DNA of 64,000 bases. Source: CAZJVD01 sp964549505. GTDB lineage: Bacteria; Bdellovibrionota; UBA1018; CAZJVD01. The position numbers and the translations under genes are program-made. Below, in pieces: positions 23,289 through 32,851 of this stretch. Positions within the stretch are counted from its first letter, which is position 1. Every line of letters starts with the position of its first letter. The stretch lies in the NCBI GenBank assembly GCA_964549505.1, contig CAZJVD010000007.1, positions 62,001-126,000 of the forward strand. The letters run 5' to 3'. The notes beneath the pieces were generated by a model. It did no database searches, had not been told where the DNA came from, and saw nothing but the letters and a program-made list of their open reading frames with translations.

Positions 23289-24784
23289 GATCGCGCGCTC
23301 GAACTGCGATTGCGTTGCTTGCGATCGTAGGCTCGGCGTCGACGGCTCAAGCTGAAACACTCGAATCCGCACGCGCACTATTCAATCGTGGGCAGTATTT
23401 CATGGCAGCTCGTACGGCCTTTGCTTCGATGGAAGGCGATGCGACGGGGACACGTGGACAAGCGTACGCGCTGATCACGCGTGCACTCATTGCTTCCAAA
23501 CTCTACAACTCGGCCTCGTACTTTTTCATACGAACACTCCAGACCGGCGATCGAGAAGCGATTCGTAGTGTCGTTCCAGAGACTGAAGAGTTGATGGATG
23601 TCGTGGGCACCGACACACTTCGAAAGTTTCTCGTTGAGCACACGTCGACGGGAGACTACCGATCCGACAATCTGAGTGCACTTCGGTTTGCTCTCGGGAA
23701 AGAGTCACTCCTGCAAGGCGACACGGCAAAAGCCGTTGAGCATCTGGTGCAAGTCTCGGAACGAAGCGCGCTTTTTCCGTTCACGCTACTCGCCCGAGGA
23801 ACTGCACGAGCGATTCGTGGTGAGATCGATGCCGCGCTTCGCGACTTCTCTCGCTGTGCGAGCGGCGGGTTTCATAAGCGTATTGATTCAAAAACAGAGA
23901 GCGATCTCAGGGCCCGATGCGAGGCTTCGAAAGCGCGTGTGCTGTACCAGAAAAATCGCTTTCTCGACGCTGATGTCGCGTACGATCAGATACCGAAATC
24001 CAGCTTTGTCTGGACGGATATATTATTCGAGCAGGCTTGGAACGCATTTGCGCGTGGTCAGTATCAGCGTGCGCTTGGAAAGCTCGTGACCTACAACAGC
24101 CCGAGTCTGTCGTTTGTCTACAACTCTGAAGTGCATGTGCTTCGCGCACAATCGTATCTAGCCCTCTGTCTCTATCCCGAAGCCAATCAGGCGATCAATG
24201 ACTTTACCAATCGCTACTCGGAGCTTGGAAAAAAGCTGAAAGACATGCTCGAGAGTGGTCTTTCGCTTGCGTCGTTTTATGAGTTTGGCAAGCGCGCTCT
24301 GGCTGCCAAGCTGCATTCGGATAACGACGCTTATCGCGTGGCTAATCGTTTTGTGCGAAGTCCGTATTTTCAAACTCTAGCGTTGGGTGAAAATCGTTTG
24401 GAGCGCGAGTTGCGTGCGATTGCCTACTTTGACCACGAAGAGCAAGGCACGGGCACACGGCGCGGTTTGCCTGGGTTTCTGAGACAAGTGCTCAAGTGGC
24501 GAAAGCAGGTCGTTTCGAATCTTGGTGGAGCTTTCGTTAAAAATGGATTGCTCGATTACTACCAAGTCCTGATCAACGACTTCGAGAAAACCGCGTTCAT
24601 CAAACTCGAGATGCTCAAACGCGCCAAAGATCGTTTACAAACCGACAGTGTGCGCTCGTCCCGCGCTGCGGTCGAGGATTCGAGTGTCGAATCCTCGGAT
24701 CGACAGATGTATTGGAACTTCAACGGCGAGTTTTGGTTAGATGAGTTGGGAGACTACGTTCTTGATCTTACGAGCCGGTGCTAG
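23240..24784 (+). CDS. Periplasmic TPR-repeat protein of the Glt-like cluster (GltE/GltC type)
   Basis: About 514 residues. GTG 23240 is chosen because GGGGGAAG lies 4 nt upstream and it gives a proper signal peptide (MVFKHDV ... RTAIALLAIVGSASTAQAE); the open frame extends further upstream without conserved features. The mature protein consists of helical repeats in TPR spacing (ALFNRGQYFMAARTAFA, FALGKESLLQGDTAKAVEHL, LFEQAWNAFARGQYQRALGKL, YLALCLYPEANQAINDF). It overlaps the barrel gene by 49 nt and the next TPR gene by 44 nt. Probably a periplasmic scaffold joining inner- and outer-membrane parts of the machine (inference from Glt systems). Confidence 0.75.
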   Translation: MVFKHDVSSGRGLSVLRSRARTAIALLAIVGSASTAQAETLESARALFNRGQYFMAARTAFASMEGDATGTRGQAYALITRALIASKLYNSASYFFIRTLQTGDREAIRSVVPETEELMDVVGTDTLRKFLVEHTSTGDYRSDNLSALRFALGKESLLQGDTAKAVEHLVQVSERSALFPFTLLARGTARAIRGEIDAALRDFSRCASGGFHKRIDSKTESDLRARCEASKARVLYQKNRFLDADVAYDQIPKSSFVWTDILFEQAWNAFARGQYQRALGKLVTYNSPSLSFVYNSEVHVLRAQSYLALCLYPEANQAINDFTNRYSELGKKLKDMLESGLSLASFYEFGKRALAAKLHSDNDAYRVANRFVRSPYFQTLALGENRLERELRAIAYFDHEEQGTGTRRGLPGFLRQVLKWRKQVVSNLGGAFVKNGLLDYYQVLINDFEKTAFIKLEMLKRAKDRLQTDSVRSSRAAVEDSSVESSDRQMYWNFNGEFWLDELGDYVLDLTSRC

Positions 24785-27700
24785 GTTCATTGCTGTTGCG
24801 CTGCTGTGGGGAGCGCCGTCGCTTGCGTCCGCAAGCTTCGATTCCGATCGTGCGCATGTGGAGACGGATCGGGATCGGCAGATACGCGAGCTGCGCGATG
24901 CTGAAGTCACACAGATTCGAATCGCACTCGGACGGCGCAATGCCGCCAATCGACAGGCGGATCTATATTTTCGTCTGGCGGAGCTGTATTTCGAAGGTTA
25001 TCGCGCCGATCATCTGATCGAAGGAAAGATTCATGAGTACCGTGCGCAGGAGAAGCGCGCACCTCGAAATGCCGAGCGCCGCCTCTCGCGTCCGCTTCTC
25101 ACGCGTGGGATCAAGGCTTGCGAGGAGTTGGTTGCTCTCGGAGTACCCTACGCGAAAATGGACAATGTGATCTATTTTCTCGCTTATAACTACGGCGAAC
25201 TCGGTCAAGCGGGTCGAGCCGAAAAATATTTCAAACAACTTGTCGAAGACCATCCCAAGAGCACGTTTCGTGTTGAAGCCTATCGCGAGCTAGGGGAACA
25301 GGCGTTTCGTCGACACGAATTTAAAGATGCGATTGGGTATTTTGAGCAGGCGTTGCCTTTGCTTTCGGGGGGGCCACGAGCGCCCATCTATCACCGACTT
25401 GCGTGGAGTCATTACCGTCTGCGCGAACTTGACCGCGCGGTGACGGAGATGAAGCGTGCGATCAGCGAGGCCGAGAAGAGCGGCGAGCAGTTTCTCAATG
25501 TTCGCGACGAGGCTCTCAAAGATCTCGCGGTGTTCATGACCGATGCAGGTCAAGTCGAAGAGGCGCTCGCTTATTTTCGCAGTGTGGTTGCAAACAAAGA
25601 ATTTTACGCCGAAGCGCTGGAGAAATTGGCTGCCGAATACGAACGACGCTTACAATGGGCGTCTGCCATCAAGGTGCACGAGCTCCTGTTGCGAATCAGT
25701 GGCAATGCCGATCGAAAGCTGCCGTCGCTCCTTCGAATTATCGATGCGGATCTCAAGATGGCACAGCATGCTCGCGCCCTAGGACGCCTCGAGGTTTTCC
25801 CGTGGCAGGAATTGAATGCGGAGTCCAGTCAGGTGCCGTTTCAGCAAGCGAAGAATCGAATCCGCCGTTGGGCGGTTGCTTTGCATGCGGAGGCTCGCAA
25901 GCGGAGTGCAAAGGACTCGAAAGGTACTTACGAACTGGTCGATCGACTGTACGGTCTCTATCTTGAGAAGTTTCTTGTGCATCCGGTGATGGAACCTCTC
26001 GAAAGCAAGAAAGGTCCTACGCGGAGCGAAGAAGTGGCAGAAGTACAAACGTATCGTGCGGAAGTGAAAGCGGCGCTTGGCGCTCGTAGCGAAGCCACTC
26101 GCTTGTATCGCGTCGTGATGGAGTCCGGGCATCCCAAGTATGCCGTCACAGCCGGAAAGCTCCGACTCGCGTTGCTCACGGAAGCCGTGACGGTGGCGCA
26201 TGCGAAACCCGGCTCCGATGAAGCCAGTCTCTGGTTGGAGACGGTTGACCAATCATCGACTGTAGCACCCACGTCGCCGGAGTCGCGCGCGCTCAAGCTC
26301 AAGGCAATCCAGTTTCTAGCCGGATCGAAGGAACACGAAGGACAGGTGATCGATCGAACGCGCAAACTCATCGATGAGTCGCCCGAGAGTCAGGAAGCGC
26401 TGATCGCCGCACAACTCTGGATCCAGGTCCGACTCGACACGCTCCCCAAAGTGGCCGATGTGAACGCGAAAACCTTTTCGACCTATCAGGATCGCGCGCG
26501 CGCTGTCGAAGAAGTCTTTGAGGTTCTTGGGAAAAACGAAAGACTCATGCGAGCCGATCGTACTCGGTTTGCTGGAAAACTTGCTTCGGTGATGCGTGCG
26601 AAACGCGAAGAGATCCGATTAGGACTTGTGGCCGGTAGCGAGGCCGGCGGTGACTTCGAAGGTGCCGCTCGGGCTTACGAAAATCTGGCGAGTACGAAGA
26701 GCGAACGCTCGGTGAGCGAGCCGAGCCTCTTGAATGCTCTCACAAACTACCAGCGCGCTCGCAATTGGGGTGAGACCGAACGTTTGGCCCTACAGGTGAG
26801 TGAGAAGTTTGCAGGATCTAAAAAAACGATCGACAACGTGAAAGGGGCCGCGACACAGCTCTTGATCGCCGGAGAGTACGATCGATCGGCTCGCGTTTTC
26901 TTTGCGTTTGGGAGTCGCCATCGCGACAAAGCTGCGGTTCGTACGGCGATGACGATCGCGGCAGCGACGGGGTCGAAGAGCGAAAGTGCTACCTGGACGG
27001 CGTATTTTATCGAACACTTCAAAGGCGATAGCGATTGGGACGCGATCGTTCTTGAGGAAGCCAAACGTCTGGAGCGTGACGGTGAGCACGGAAAAGCGAT
27101 CACGCTTTTCGGTGGTTGTTCGCAGCGATCGTCGATATGGACTGCGGAGTGCCTGATCCGTCTCGCCGATGTCTATACAGCGCAGGGGAAGGTTCGCGAC
27201 GCTCAGAGTGCGATTCAGAGGGCGGCTGGCATTCGCGTCGATAAGAACTCGGGCCGGGTCTCGCCGTTTGTGGGCTTGGCGCGGTTTCGTTTGGCGGAAA
27301 CCTCGGAGAAACAAACGACGTTTGAGCCGCTTAGCCTTCCTGATTCGAAACTTGAAAAACTGCTTTCGGAGCGCTTGAAGTTCTTTGAGAAACTTTCGAC
27401 GACATATCTTGCTGCCGGAGAGGCGGGCGGGCCGTGGGCGATCGGTTCGCTCTTGCGCTTGGCCGAGTGGACGCTGCGGCTTGCGCGCGAGATTGAAGCG
27501 ATTGGTCCTCCAGAAAATGTTCGCGACGAGTTAGCGATCAAGTTTAAGAAAAGTCTTCTGTCGGTCAGTCGTCCTCTGATCGATCGTGCGCGAAAGACGC
27601 TGAAAGACGCGTTTCGTCTGGCTCAGAGTCAGGAGATTCTTAGCTCCTTCACGGGTGACGTGCTGGATCTTTTGGCGGAGATCGAAAAGAAGCCGCCGTA

Positions 27701-28388
27701 CCGGGCGCAAGGATCGTTCTCGGATCCGCGTTGGGCGGTACCGGAAGGACTGGGACAAGAGGTTTCACTCGAGGCAATTCGTACACGTCTGAGTAAGCAG
27801 CCACTCGAACCGTCGCTCTGGAACGCTTATGGTGTGCAGTTGGTCGGTCAAGGAAAGACACCGTTAGCGGCCATCGCGTTTGCGCGTGCACTCGATCTCG
27901 ACTCCAAGAGTGGTGCGGCTCTCAATAACACAGCTCTCGCGATGTTAGCGGTGCCAGAAGCGCTGGAAGATCCTGTAACGTCGCGAATAGCTCTCGGAAT
28001 GCTCAAGCAAGCGCGTTCGGTTTCCAAGCGGCCACGTGAGGCCATCGCTAATCTTGCGCAGCTCTATGGTTACTATCGCCTGGCGATGAAGGCTGATCCG
28101 CTTTGGGAGTGGTTGCACGAACAGACCCCCGACGCACTAACATGGGATGGAACGGCGCTGGGTCGATACTTTAAAGGTGATCTGAAAAGTGCAGAGAAGG
28201 CGTTTCAGGAAGCAGAAGCGCGCGGAGCAGACGAAGACCGGATGATGCGACGTTTGTTTCAAGCGGCTACTTCGGACCGCGAAGCGTGCCGAGACTATTT
28301 AATGAAAGCTGACAAGAACAAAGCACGACCCCTCGAGCAAGCAGCTTGGGAACATCTGCGGATGGTCTGTCAGAAGGAAGGTTCGTAA
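24741..28388 (+). CDS. Large TPR-repeat protein of the Glt-like cluster (GltD/AgmU type)
   Basis: 1215 residues with an N-terminal signal peptide (ARFIAVALLWGAPSLASAS). TPR-like helical pairs run through almost the whole length: FRLAELYFEGYRADHL, YNYGELGQAGRAEKYFKQLV, EAYRELGEQAFRRHEFKDAIGYFEQAL, HRLAWSHYRLRELDRAVTEM, KTPLAAIAFARALDLDSKSGAALNNTALAM. Size and repeat content recall the large periplasmic TPR proteins of the Myxococcus gliding/focal-adhesion complex. Coding overlaps on the 5' side and a 2-nt gap to the next gene indicate one transcript. Which Glt protein it matches best needs an alignment. Confidence 0.78.
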   Translation: MSWETTFLILRAGARFIAVALLWGAPSLASASFDSDRAHVETDRDRQIRELRDAEVTQIRIALGRRNAANRQADLYFRLAELYFEGYRADHLIEGKIHEYRAQEKRAPRNAERRLSRPLLTRGIKACEELVALGVPYAKMDNVIYFLAYNYGELGQAGRAEKYFKQLVEDHPKSTFRVEAYRELGEQAFRRHEFKDAIGYFEQALPLLSGGPRAPIYHRLAWSHYRLRELDRAVTEMKRAISEAEKSGEQFLNVRDEALKDLAVFMTDAGQVEEALAYFRSVVANKEFYAEALEKLAAEYERRLQWASAIKVHELLLRISGNADRKLPSLLRIIDADLKMAQHARALGRLEVFPWQELNAESSQVPFQQAKNRIRRWAVALHAEARKRSAKDSKGTYELVDRLYGLYLEKFLVHPVMEPLESKKGPTRSEEVAEVQTYRAEVKAALGARSEATRLYRVVMESGHPKYAVTAGKLRLALLTEAVTVAHAKPGSDEASLWLETVDQSSTVAPTSPESRALKLKAIQFLAGSKEHEGQVIDRTRKLIDESPESQEALIAAQLWIQVRLDTLPKVADVNAKTFSTYQDRARAVEEVFEVLGKNERLMRADRTRFAGKLASVMRAKREEIRLGLVAGSEAGGDFEGAARAYENLASTKSERSVSEPSLLNALTNYQRARNWGETERLALQVSEKFAGSKKTIDNVKGAATQLLIAGEYDRSARVFFAFGSRHRDKAAVRTAMTIAAATGSKSESATWTAYFIEHFKGDSDWDAIVLEEAKRLERDGEHGKAITLFGGCSQRSSIWTAECLIRLADVYTAQGKVRDAQSAIQRAAGIRVDKNSGRVSPFVGLARFRLAETSEKQTTFEPLSLPDSKLEKLLSERLKFFEKLSTTYLAAGEAGGPWAIGSLLRLAEWTLRLAREIEAIGPPENVRDELAIKFKKSLLSVSRPLIDRARKTLKDAFRLAQSQEILSSFTGDVLDLLAEIEKKPPYRAQGSFSDPRWAVPEGLGQEVSLEAIRTRLSKQPLEPSLWNAYGVQLVGQGKTPLAAIAFARALDLDSKSGAALNNTALAMLAVPEALEDPVTSRIALGMLKQARSVSKRPREAIANLAQLYGYYRLAMKADPLWEWLHEQTPDALTWDGTALGRYFKGDLKSAEKAFQEAEARGADEDRMMRRLFQAATSDREACRDYLMKADKNKARPLEQAAWEHLRMVCQKEGS

Positions 28389-28390
28389 TC

Positions 28391-28675
28391 ATGCATGGGC
28401 GTCTTATCTTGATGGTGCTTTGGGGAGTTTGTGCCATGGCAGCGGGCTTTGCTTGGTCGCTTGCTCGCGCTGAAGATGAAACAAAGCGTAAGCCACGTGT
28501 GATCTATCCTAAAGAGACCTCCTTGGATGCCGATGCACTGGATATTGAAGGCGAGTTCAAGGAACCGAACGATTTTTACTTTCGAATTCGAAAACCTGAA
28601 AAGTTTGACTCGTTAGTGAAGCGACGGGCGGAGTTTCACCGAGAAATGCTTCGCGATGTGATCATGAGTCGATAA
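28391..28675 (+). CDS. Small secreted protein of the Glt-like cluster (GltF/CglF-like)
   Basis: 94 residues from ATG 28391, 2 nt after the stop of the large TPR gene; further upstream starts would overlap that gene. A signal peptide (LILMVLWGVCAMAAGFAWSLARAE) precedes a short acidic/basic mature part containing DIEGEFKEPNDFYFRIRKPEKF, which resembles the G-x-x-x-KP-x-x-x-Y pattern of the small GltF-type proteins. Position between the TPR and FHA genes is what suggests the name. Function unknown. Confidence 0.65.
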   Translation: MHGRLILMVLWGVCAMAAGFAWSLARAEDETKRKPRVIYPKETSLDADALDIEGEFKEPNDFYFRIRKPEKFDSLVKRRAEFHREMLRDVIMSR

Positions 28676-28696
28676 ACTCGAGGACAGGGAATACGT

Positions 28697-30688
28697 ATGG
28701 AACAAAAGACGGAAACCTCAGCTCTCTTTCTTCCGCCCCAACGGGTTGCGGTCCTGATTCTACAAGGACGTCCTGAGAAGACCAAAGACGAGTGTACCTA
28801 CAAGACCAATAAGAATCGTATCTCGATCGGTAGCGCTGAAAGTTCTGATGTTCGTTTAGAAGAAGATGACGTCGCTCCTCTTCACGCTGTGCTTGAGATC
28901 GACGGTACTGCGGTTCACGTTTACGATCTCGCCAGCGAGAGCGGTGTCCAGGTTAACGGGCTGAAAACAGTTTCAGGTGAACTGAAGGCGGGAGACACCC
29001 TCAGTGTCGGCCGTCATCGGTTTAAATTCTTTTTAGAGGATGTTCAAAAAACACCATCCGCTTCAGACGATCGCCTCACGAGTATTGTGGGTGAACGTTG
29101 GTTCGATGATCAAGGTCGGAAGCTGTTTTTGCAAGCCCCCCTCGAAACGCCCGACATGGTTTTGCTCGAAGATCGGCGTGGTCTTGATCCGATCATCGAG
29201 TTGGCTTCCGAGATTCGTCCTGCTGTCGAAGTGATGATGACCTGGAATGGCCTCGTTCTCGCCGTTGAGCATTTTGAGGAAGACGGAACGATCACGTTAG
29301 GAAGTGATGTCGCGTCGACTTTCGTCGTGCCGGCGATCTTGTCGACTCCACAGTTCGAGCTTCTTCGTCGCAGCGGCAGTCAGTACAGTCTCAAGATCGA
29401 TCCTAAAATGAAGGGGATTTTGTATCGCAAAGGCAAACTGACAAATCTTGCCGAGACTCCCGCCAGTCAGATTGTTCTCGAGTTCAACGACCTTGCACGC
29501 GTCGAAATCGGTGATGTCGTGTTGTACGTGAGTTTTACCCACGCGCCACCAAGGCTGAAGCGTCCGAAGCTGGTTGAGAAAGACTCACTCTTTCATCGCA
29601 TTCTTACGAGCAGCCTGGCGCTCGCGCTCCTCCTGCTTTGGTTGATGCTCTCGATAACCGTGACTGACACGGTTCAAATCGAGGAGTTGCCCGATCGCGT
29701 GGCGACGATTCTGTATGAACCTGAAAAATACCAGTATCGGTACACACCCGAAACGGGTGAACTTGCCGTTCCCGAACCGCTGAAGCCGCAGGTACCGCAG
29801 AAAAGTAAACTGGATCTGACCAAGCCGCAGCCGGAAACGCTGTCGGGTAAAGGTGAGATTCAAGGTGCGGTCGCAAAGCGTGGGAAATCCAAGGGCCAGA
29901 GTCAAGCTCGTGAGGGCGAAGGCGCGCGTGCACGCGGGAACGAAGGCCTTCGTGGATCGCGTACAGCAAAGCCTGGAAAGGACGCACAGACAGCAGCAAC
30001 GCGTCCGTCCACACAGCAAGGTGCTGGGCGCGGTGGAACACGAAGCGAAGAACCCGGCGTTGGTAATATTGAGTCGCTCAAAGGATTTACATCGAAGTTT
30101 GAAAACCTGCTCGCAGGCGGAGCCGAGAAACTCGGCAAGAGTGGCGATCGCGTAAAAGGTTACGGTGGATTCGACACCCAAGGCGAGGGCGGACTCGCGC
30201 TGTCCGGTAAAGGCAGTGGTGGAGGTGGCACACAAGCCGTTTTGGGTGGTTTAGGTAACAAGGGGCAGGGCGGCGGGCGTATCGGTACAGGATTTGGGGC
30301 TGTTGGAAAGGGTAACGCCATTGTCGGCGGCAGTACTCGCGTAGTGCTGAGAACGGGCGACTCCGACGAAACAGTAGTTATGGGTGCCATCGATCCAGCT
30401 GCGGTCAACGCAGCACTGGCGGCGCACAAAGATGAGTTTCGATTTTGTTACGAACGGGAGTTGAATGCCGGCAGTCCCAAACTGCGTGGGACGGTGTATC
30501 CCAGTTTTGTGATCGGTGCTCAAGGTGCGGTCACGCGCGCAGGCATTGCGTCCAGCTCACTCAAGAATCCGGGTGTCGAACAATGTGTGGTGAACGTCAT
30601 TCGGCGTATTCCATTCCCGTCGCCACGAGGTGGCGGAATTGTCGAAGTGCGCTTCCGGATCGAATACAGCCCCACAGTTGGCGGCTGA
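28697..30688 (+). CDS. FHA-domain transmembrane protein with AgmX/PglI (TonB-like) C-terminus (GltG type)
   Basis: 663 residues. A cytoplasmic FHA domain (~38-112: RISIGSAESSDVRLEEDDVA, LHAVLEIDG, SGVQVNG) binds phosphothreonine peptides. A second beta-rich module (~175-280) follows, then one TM helix (~303-321, SLALALLLLWLMLSI). The long periplasmic region is rich in Pro, Lys and Gly (~345-545). The C-terminal domain (~565-660) matches the AgmX/PglI family: FRFCYERELNAGSPKLRGTV, FVIGAQGAVTRAGIASSSL, CVVNVIRRIPFPSPRGGG. GltG of Myxococcus has this order and is thought to carry motor force across the envelope. Last gene of the cluster; 21 nt from the preceding gene. Confidence 0.85.
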   Translation: MEQKTETSALFLPPQRVAVLILQGRPEKTKDECTYKTNKNRISIGSAESSDVRLEEDDVAPLHAVLEIDGTAVHVYDLASESGVQVNGLKTVSGELKAGDTLSVGRHRFKFFLEDVQKTPSASDDRLTSIVGERWFDDQGRKLFLQAPLETPDMVLLEDRRGLDPIIELASEIRPAVEVMMTWNGLVLAVEHFEEDGTITLGSDVASTFVVPAILSTPQFELLRRSGSQYSLKIDPKMKGILYRKGKLTNLAETPASQIVLEFNDLARVEIGDVVLYVSFTHAPPRLKRPKLVEKDSLFHRILTSSLALALLLLWLMLSITVTDTVQIEELPDRVATILYEPEKYQYRYTPETGELAVPEPLKPQVPQKSKLDLTKPQPETLSGKGEIQGAVAKRGKSKGQSQAREGEGARARGNEGLRGSRTAKPGKDAQTAATRPSTQQGAGRGGTRSEEPGVGNIESLKGFTSKFENLLAGGAEKLGKSGDRVKGYGGFDTQGEGGLALSGKGSGGGGTQAVLGGLGNKGQGGGRIGTGFGAVGKGNAIVGGSTRVVLRTGDSDETVVMGAIDPAAVNAALAAHKDEFRFCYERELNAGSPKLRGTVYPSFVIGAQGAVTRAGIASSSLKNPGVEQCVVNVIRRIPFPSPRGGGIVEVRFRIEYSPTVGG

Positions 30689-30700
30689 TCTTGATCTTGA

Positions 30701-31537
30701 TTAGGGCGCCGGAACGTCGACACGTAAGACGTTGGAGTACGTCGTCTTGGTTCCATCCGTGGCGCCGATCATGAAATAGTAAGTTTGATTCGGGCTACCG
30801 CCGAGCTCCGTGAAATAAGGAGTATTGGCCGCTGTAAAATTGCGGATCACCCACAATCCCGATGTCGCGATCATATTCCAGTAAACCCAGAACCTTGTTT
30901 CGGTCGAAGACATGTCATCCCATGCGAGGTCGATCCGGAAAGGATCGGCATGAACGAGGCGCAGATTCATTGGAGGGTTTAGACCGGCAGCTGGGATCGG
31001 ATCTTCTTCCGTAATCGTAACCGTGGCTGAGGGGTTAACTCCCGGCGAGTAACCGGCACCCGGCTCAATGTCGATCTGGACGGTTTCGGGTGCTTCCACA
31101 AGATTGATCGGACCGGCGTTGTAGAAGTCCTCGATCGGTACGACGTCGACCATGACGTGATCACTTCCAGCCGGAATCGTTACAACGGAGGGTAGTGATA
31201 CATAGTCTTTGACGTCGACGCCTGAATTCAGAAGATTGGTGACGTCCGTAGCTGTCCCGGAGGTCGAGATATTGATGTTGATGGGGGAGGTGAGATCACC
31301 GTAGCGTCGAAACTCAAACGTACCCTTTTGAGTGGAGAGCGTACCGTTGGCCGCTCCCATTTCGGCAGCCGCCGGATCGATCGCGAAAACATCGATTTGC
31401 CCGGAAGACGAGGGAGGATCGTCGGAAGTTGCGCCACCGCCCAACGAACCGTCACTATTCAATTGCTCGCAACCAGGGAAGAAAACTAACAAGAGAATCC
31501 CGAGCATTCCCAAAGCAAAGACCGATTTGGAATGCAT
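30701..31537 (-). CDS. Predicted lipoprotein with Calx-beta-like and FN3-like domains
   Basis: 278 residues. Signal peptide with lipobox (LLVFFPGCEQ, Cys23). A Ser/Gly linker precedes a Calx-beta-like region (~60-180: GTFEFRRYGDLTSPININIS, VDVVPIEDFYNAGPINLVEAPETVQIDI, PSATVTITEEDP) and an FN3-like module (~185-278: NPPMNLRLVHADPFRIDLAWD, TYYFMIGATDG). Calx-beta repeats bind calcium in other proteins; the acidic residues here would allow that but are not decisive. It converges with the FHA gene, so it is not part of the Glt-like unit. Likely displayed in the envelope. Confidence 0.7.
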   Translation of the reverse strand: MHSKSVFALGMLGILLLVFFPGCEQLNSDGSLGGGATSDDPPSSSGQIDVFAIDPAAAEMGAANGTLSTQKGTFEFRRYGDLTSPININISTSGTATDVTNLLNSGVDVKDYVSLPSVVTIPAGSDHVMVDVVPIEDFYNAGPINLVEAPETVQIDIEPGAGYSPGVNPSATVTITEEDPIPAAGLNPPMNLRLVHADPFRIDLAWDDMSSTETRFWVYWNMIATSGLWVIRNFTAANTPYFTELGGSPNQTYYFMIGATDGTKTTYSNVLRVDVPAP

Positions 31538-31721
31538 ATGCCTTCATCCTAACGCCGAGATCGCGAGCGCGGGATATGTCGAATTTGACCTGTCAAACCC
31601 CCTCGGATCCTTTGGCTTTTGTGCGTTTTTCCGGACCGTTTATGCGCCTATAGGCAAATCTTTTCCGTTAAGGAGTCTGATCGGAGTCCGATGCGTCTCT
31701 TGAGAAAAGGGGGCGCCGGAC

Positions 31722-31937
31722 ATGCCGTTGAAGGAAAAAGACACCACACGACGAAGCTTCAAAGACTTTCTGGGTACGGCCGAACAGGTACTGTCTCGCT
31801 ACAGTCACTGTACGCTCTGTGGCTCCAATCTGCATTTCACGCATCTCACCGATTTTAGCCGTAACCTCACGCAGGAAATCGCGACCTGTCCGGAATGCGG
31901 GCAGAAAGAACGTCGCGTCACGCACCGGCTTCAATAA
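31722..31937 (+). CDS. Small zinc-ribbon protein
   Basis: 71 residues with two CxxC pairs (HCTLCGSN and CPECGQKE) separated by 31 residues, the layout of a single zinc ribbon. The N-terminal part (KEKDTTRRSFKDFLGTAEQVL) is charged and helical. No signal peptide. Role unknown; small ribbons of this kind usually contact nucleic acid or another protein. It stands 184 nt from the divergent lipoprotein gene and 63 nt before the UDG gene, which has its own promoter. Confidence 0.65.
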   Translation: MPLKEKDTTRRSFKDFLGTAEQVLSRYSHCTLCGSNLHFTHLTDFSRNLTQEIATCPECGQKERRVTHRLQ

Positions 31938-31963
31938 CGGACCGATCGCAAGTCGACGATTTG

Positions 31964-31992
31964 TTGACACCTTTCCAGAGCAGCGTCATAAA
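31964..31992 (+). promoter_or_regulatory. Sigma70-type promoter of the uracil-DNA glycosylase gene
   Basis: TTGACA (31964-31969), 17-bp spacer, CATAAA (31987-31992). Predicted transcription start ~31999, only two nucleotides before ATG 32001. The mRNA would be effectively leaderless unless translation starts further in (TTG 32049 or ATG 32070). Confidence 0.6.
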
Positions 31993-32000
31993 TTCACTCG

Positions 32001-32768
32001 ATGCGAAAAAAGCAGCGTGTGACGGTGGCTTCTTCACTTCAAGGTTTCTTGCCGCGTAAAGCGGTTCTGATGGCGCGTAAAGCGGGTTCTAAGGCGGTCG
32101 CCGAGGTTCCTGTGCGTGATCCCGAGGTAACGTCACGGGCACCCACGCTCGAAGCTCTAGGCGCCGAAATCTGTTCGGGTAAGGGTTGTCAGAAGTGCAG
32201 ACTCGCGACAACTCGGTCGAAGATCGTGGTCGGCGAAGGGGCTCCTAAGGCGCGTCTCGTTTTCGTGGGTGAAGGCCCTGGTGCTCAGGAAGACCTGACG
32301 GGTCGACCGTTTGTGGGGCGTGCCGGCCAACTGCTCGAAAAGATGATCGGTGCGATTGGGCTGAAGCGTTCCGATGTCTACATCTGTAATGTCGTCAAAT
32401 GTCGACCGCCCGAAAATCGCAACCCCATGCCCGATGAGATCGAAGCGTGCTCGCCTTACCTTTTTAGGCAACTCGAACTGATACGACCGGAGCTTGTTGT
32501 GGCTCTCGGAAAATTTGCCGCGCAGACACTTCTAAAAACTGAAACACCGATTTCGAAGCTGCGCTCACAGGTTTACGATTATCGAGGCACGAAGCTACTC
32601 GCGACGTTTCACCCGTCTTATCTCTTGAGGAACCCACCGGCAAAAAAAGAAGCGTGGGAAGACCTCAAGCAGGTTGCTAAGATTCTTCGCTTGTCCATTC
32701 CAACACCTCCCGTGACCGTGGCTTCGGCGAAGACAGCGGCGGCGGTGGGAGATCGTCCGCCGATCTGA
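32001..32768 (+). CDS. Family 4 uracil-DNA glycosylase (4Fe-4S)
   Basis: 255 residues. It removes uracil from DNA in base excision repair. The iron-sulfur cysteines are present as CQKCRLA near residue 60 and CRPPENRNPMPDEIEAC ~75 residues later, the spacing of family 4/5. VGEGPGAQEDLTGRPFVGRAG is motif 1 (GEAPGxxE type, here GEGPGAQED) and TFHPSYLLRNP is the second active-site motif. E in GAQED rather than A argues for family 4. The first ~45 residues are basic and not conserved, and the promoter position raises doubt about the start (see the promoter entry). Confidence 0.9.
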   Translation: MRKKQRVTVASSLQGFLPRKAVLMARKAGSKAVAEVPVRDPEVTSRAPTLEALGAEICSGKGCQKCRLATTRSKIVVGEGAPKARLVFVGEGPGAQEDLTGRPFVGRAGQLLEKMIGAIGLKRSDVYICNVVKCRPPENRNPMPDEIEACSPYLFRQLELIRPELVVALGKFAAQTLLKTETPISKLRSQVYDYRGTKLLATFHPSYLLRNPPAKKEAWEDLKQVAKILRLSIPTPPVTVASAKTAAAVGDRPPI

Positions 32769-32851
32769 GTATTGCAGCGGACGCAGCAAATGCAGCAGAT
32801 TTGGTGCCGACTCGGTGCAAACCGGATGCAAAGCCAGTAGAGCCTATATTT

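Noticed and set aside
30701..31537. The Calx-beta/FN3 lipoprotein as a member of the Glt-like cluster
   Set aside because: It is on the opposite strand, convergent with the FHA gene, and has no Glt-type domain.
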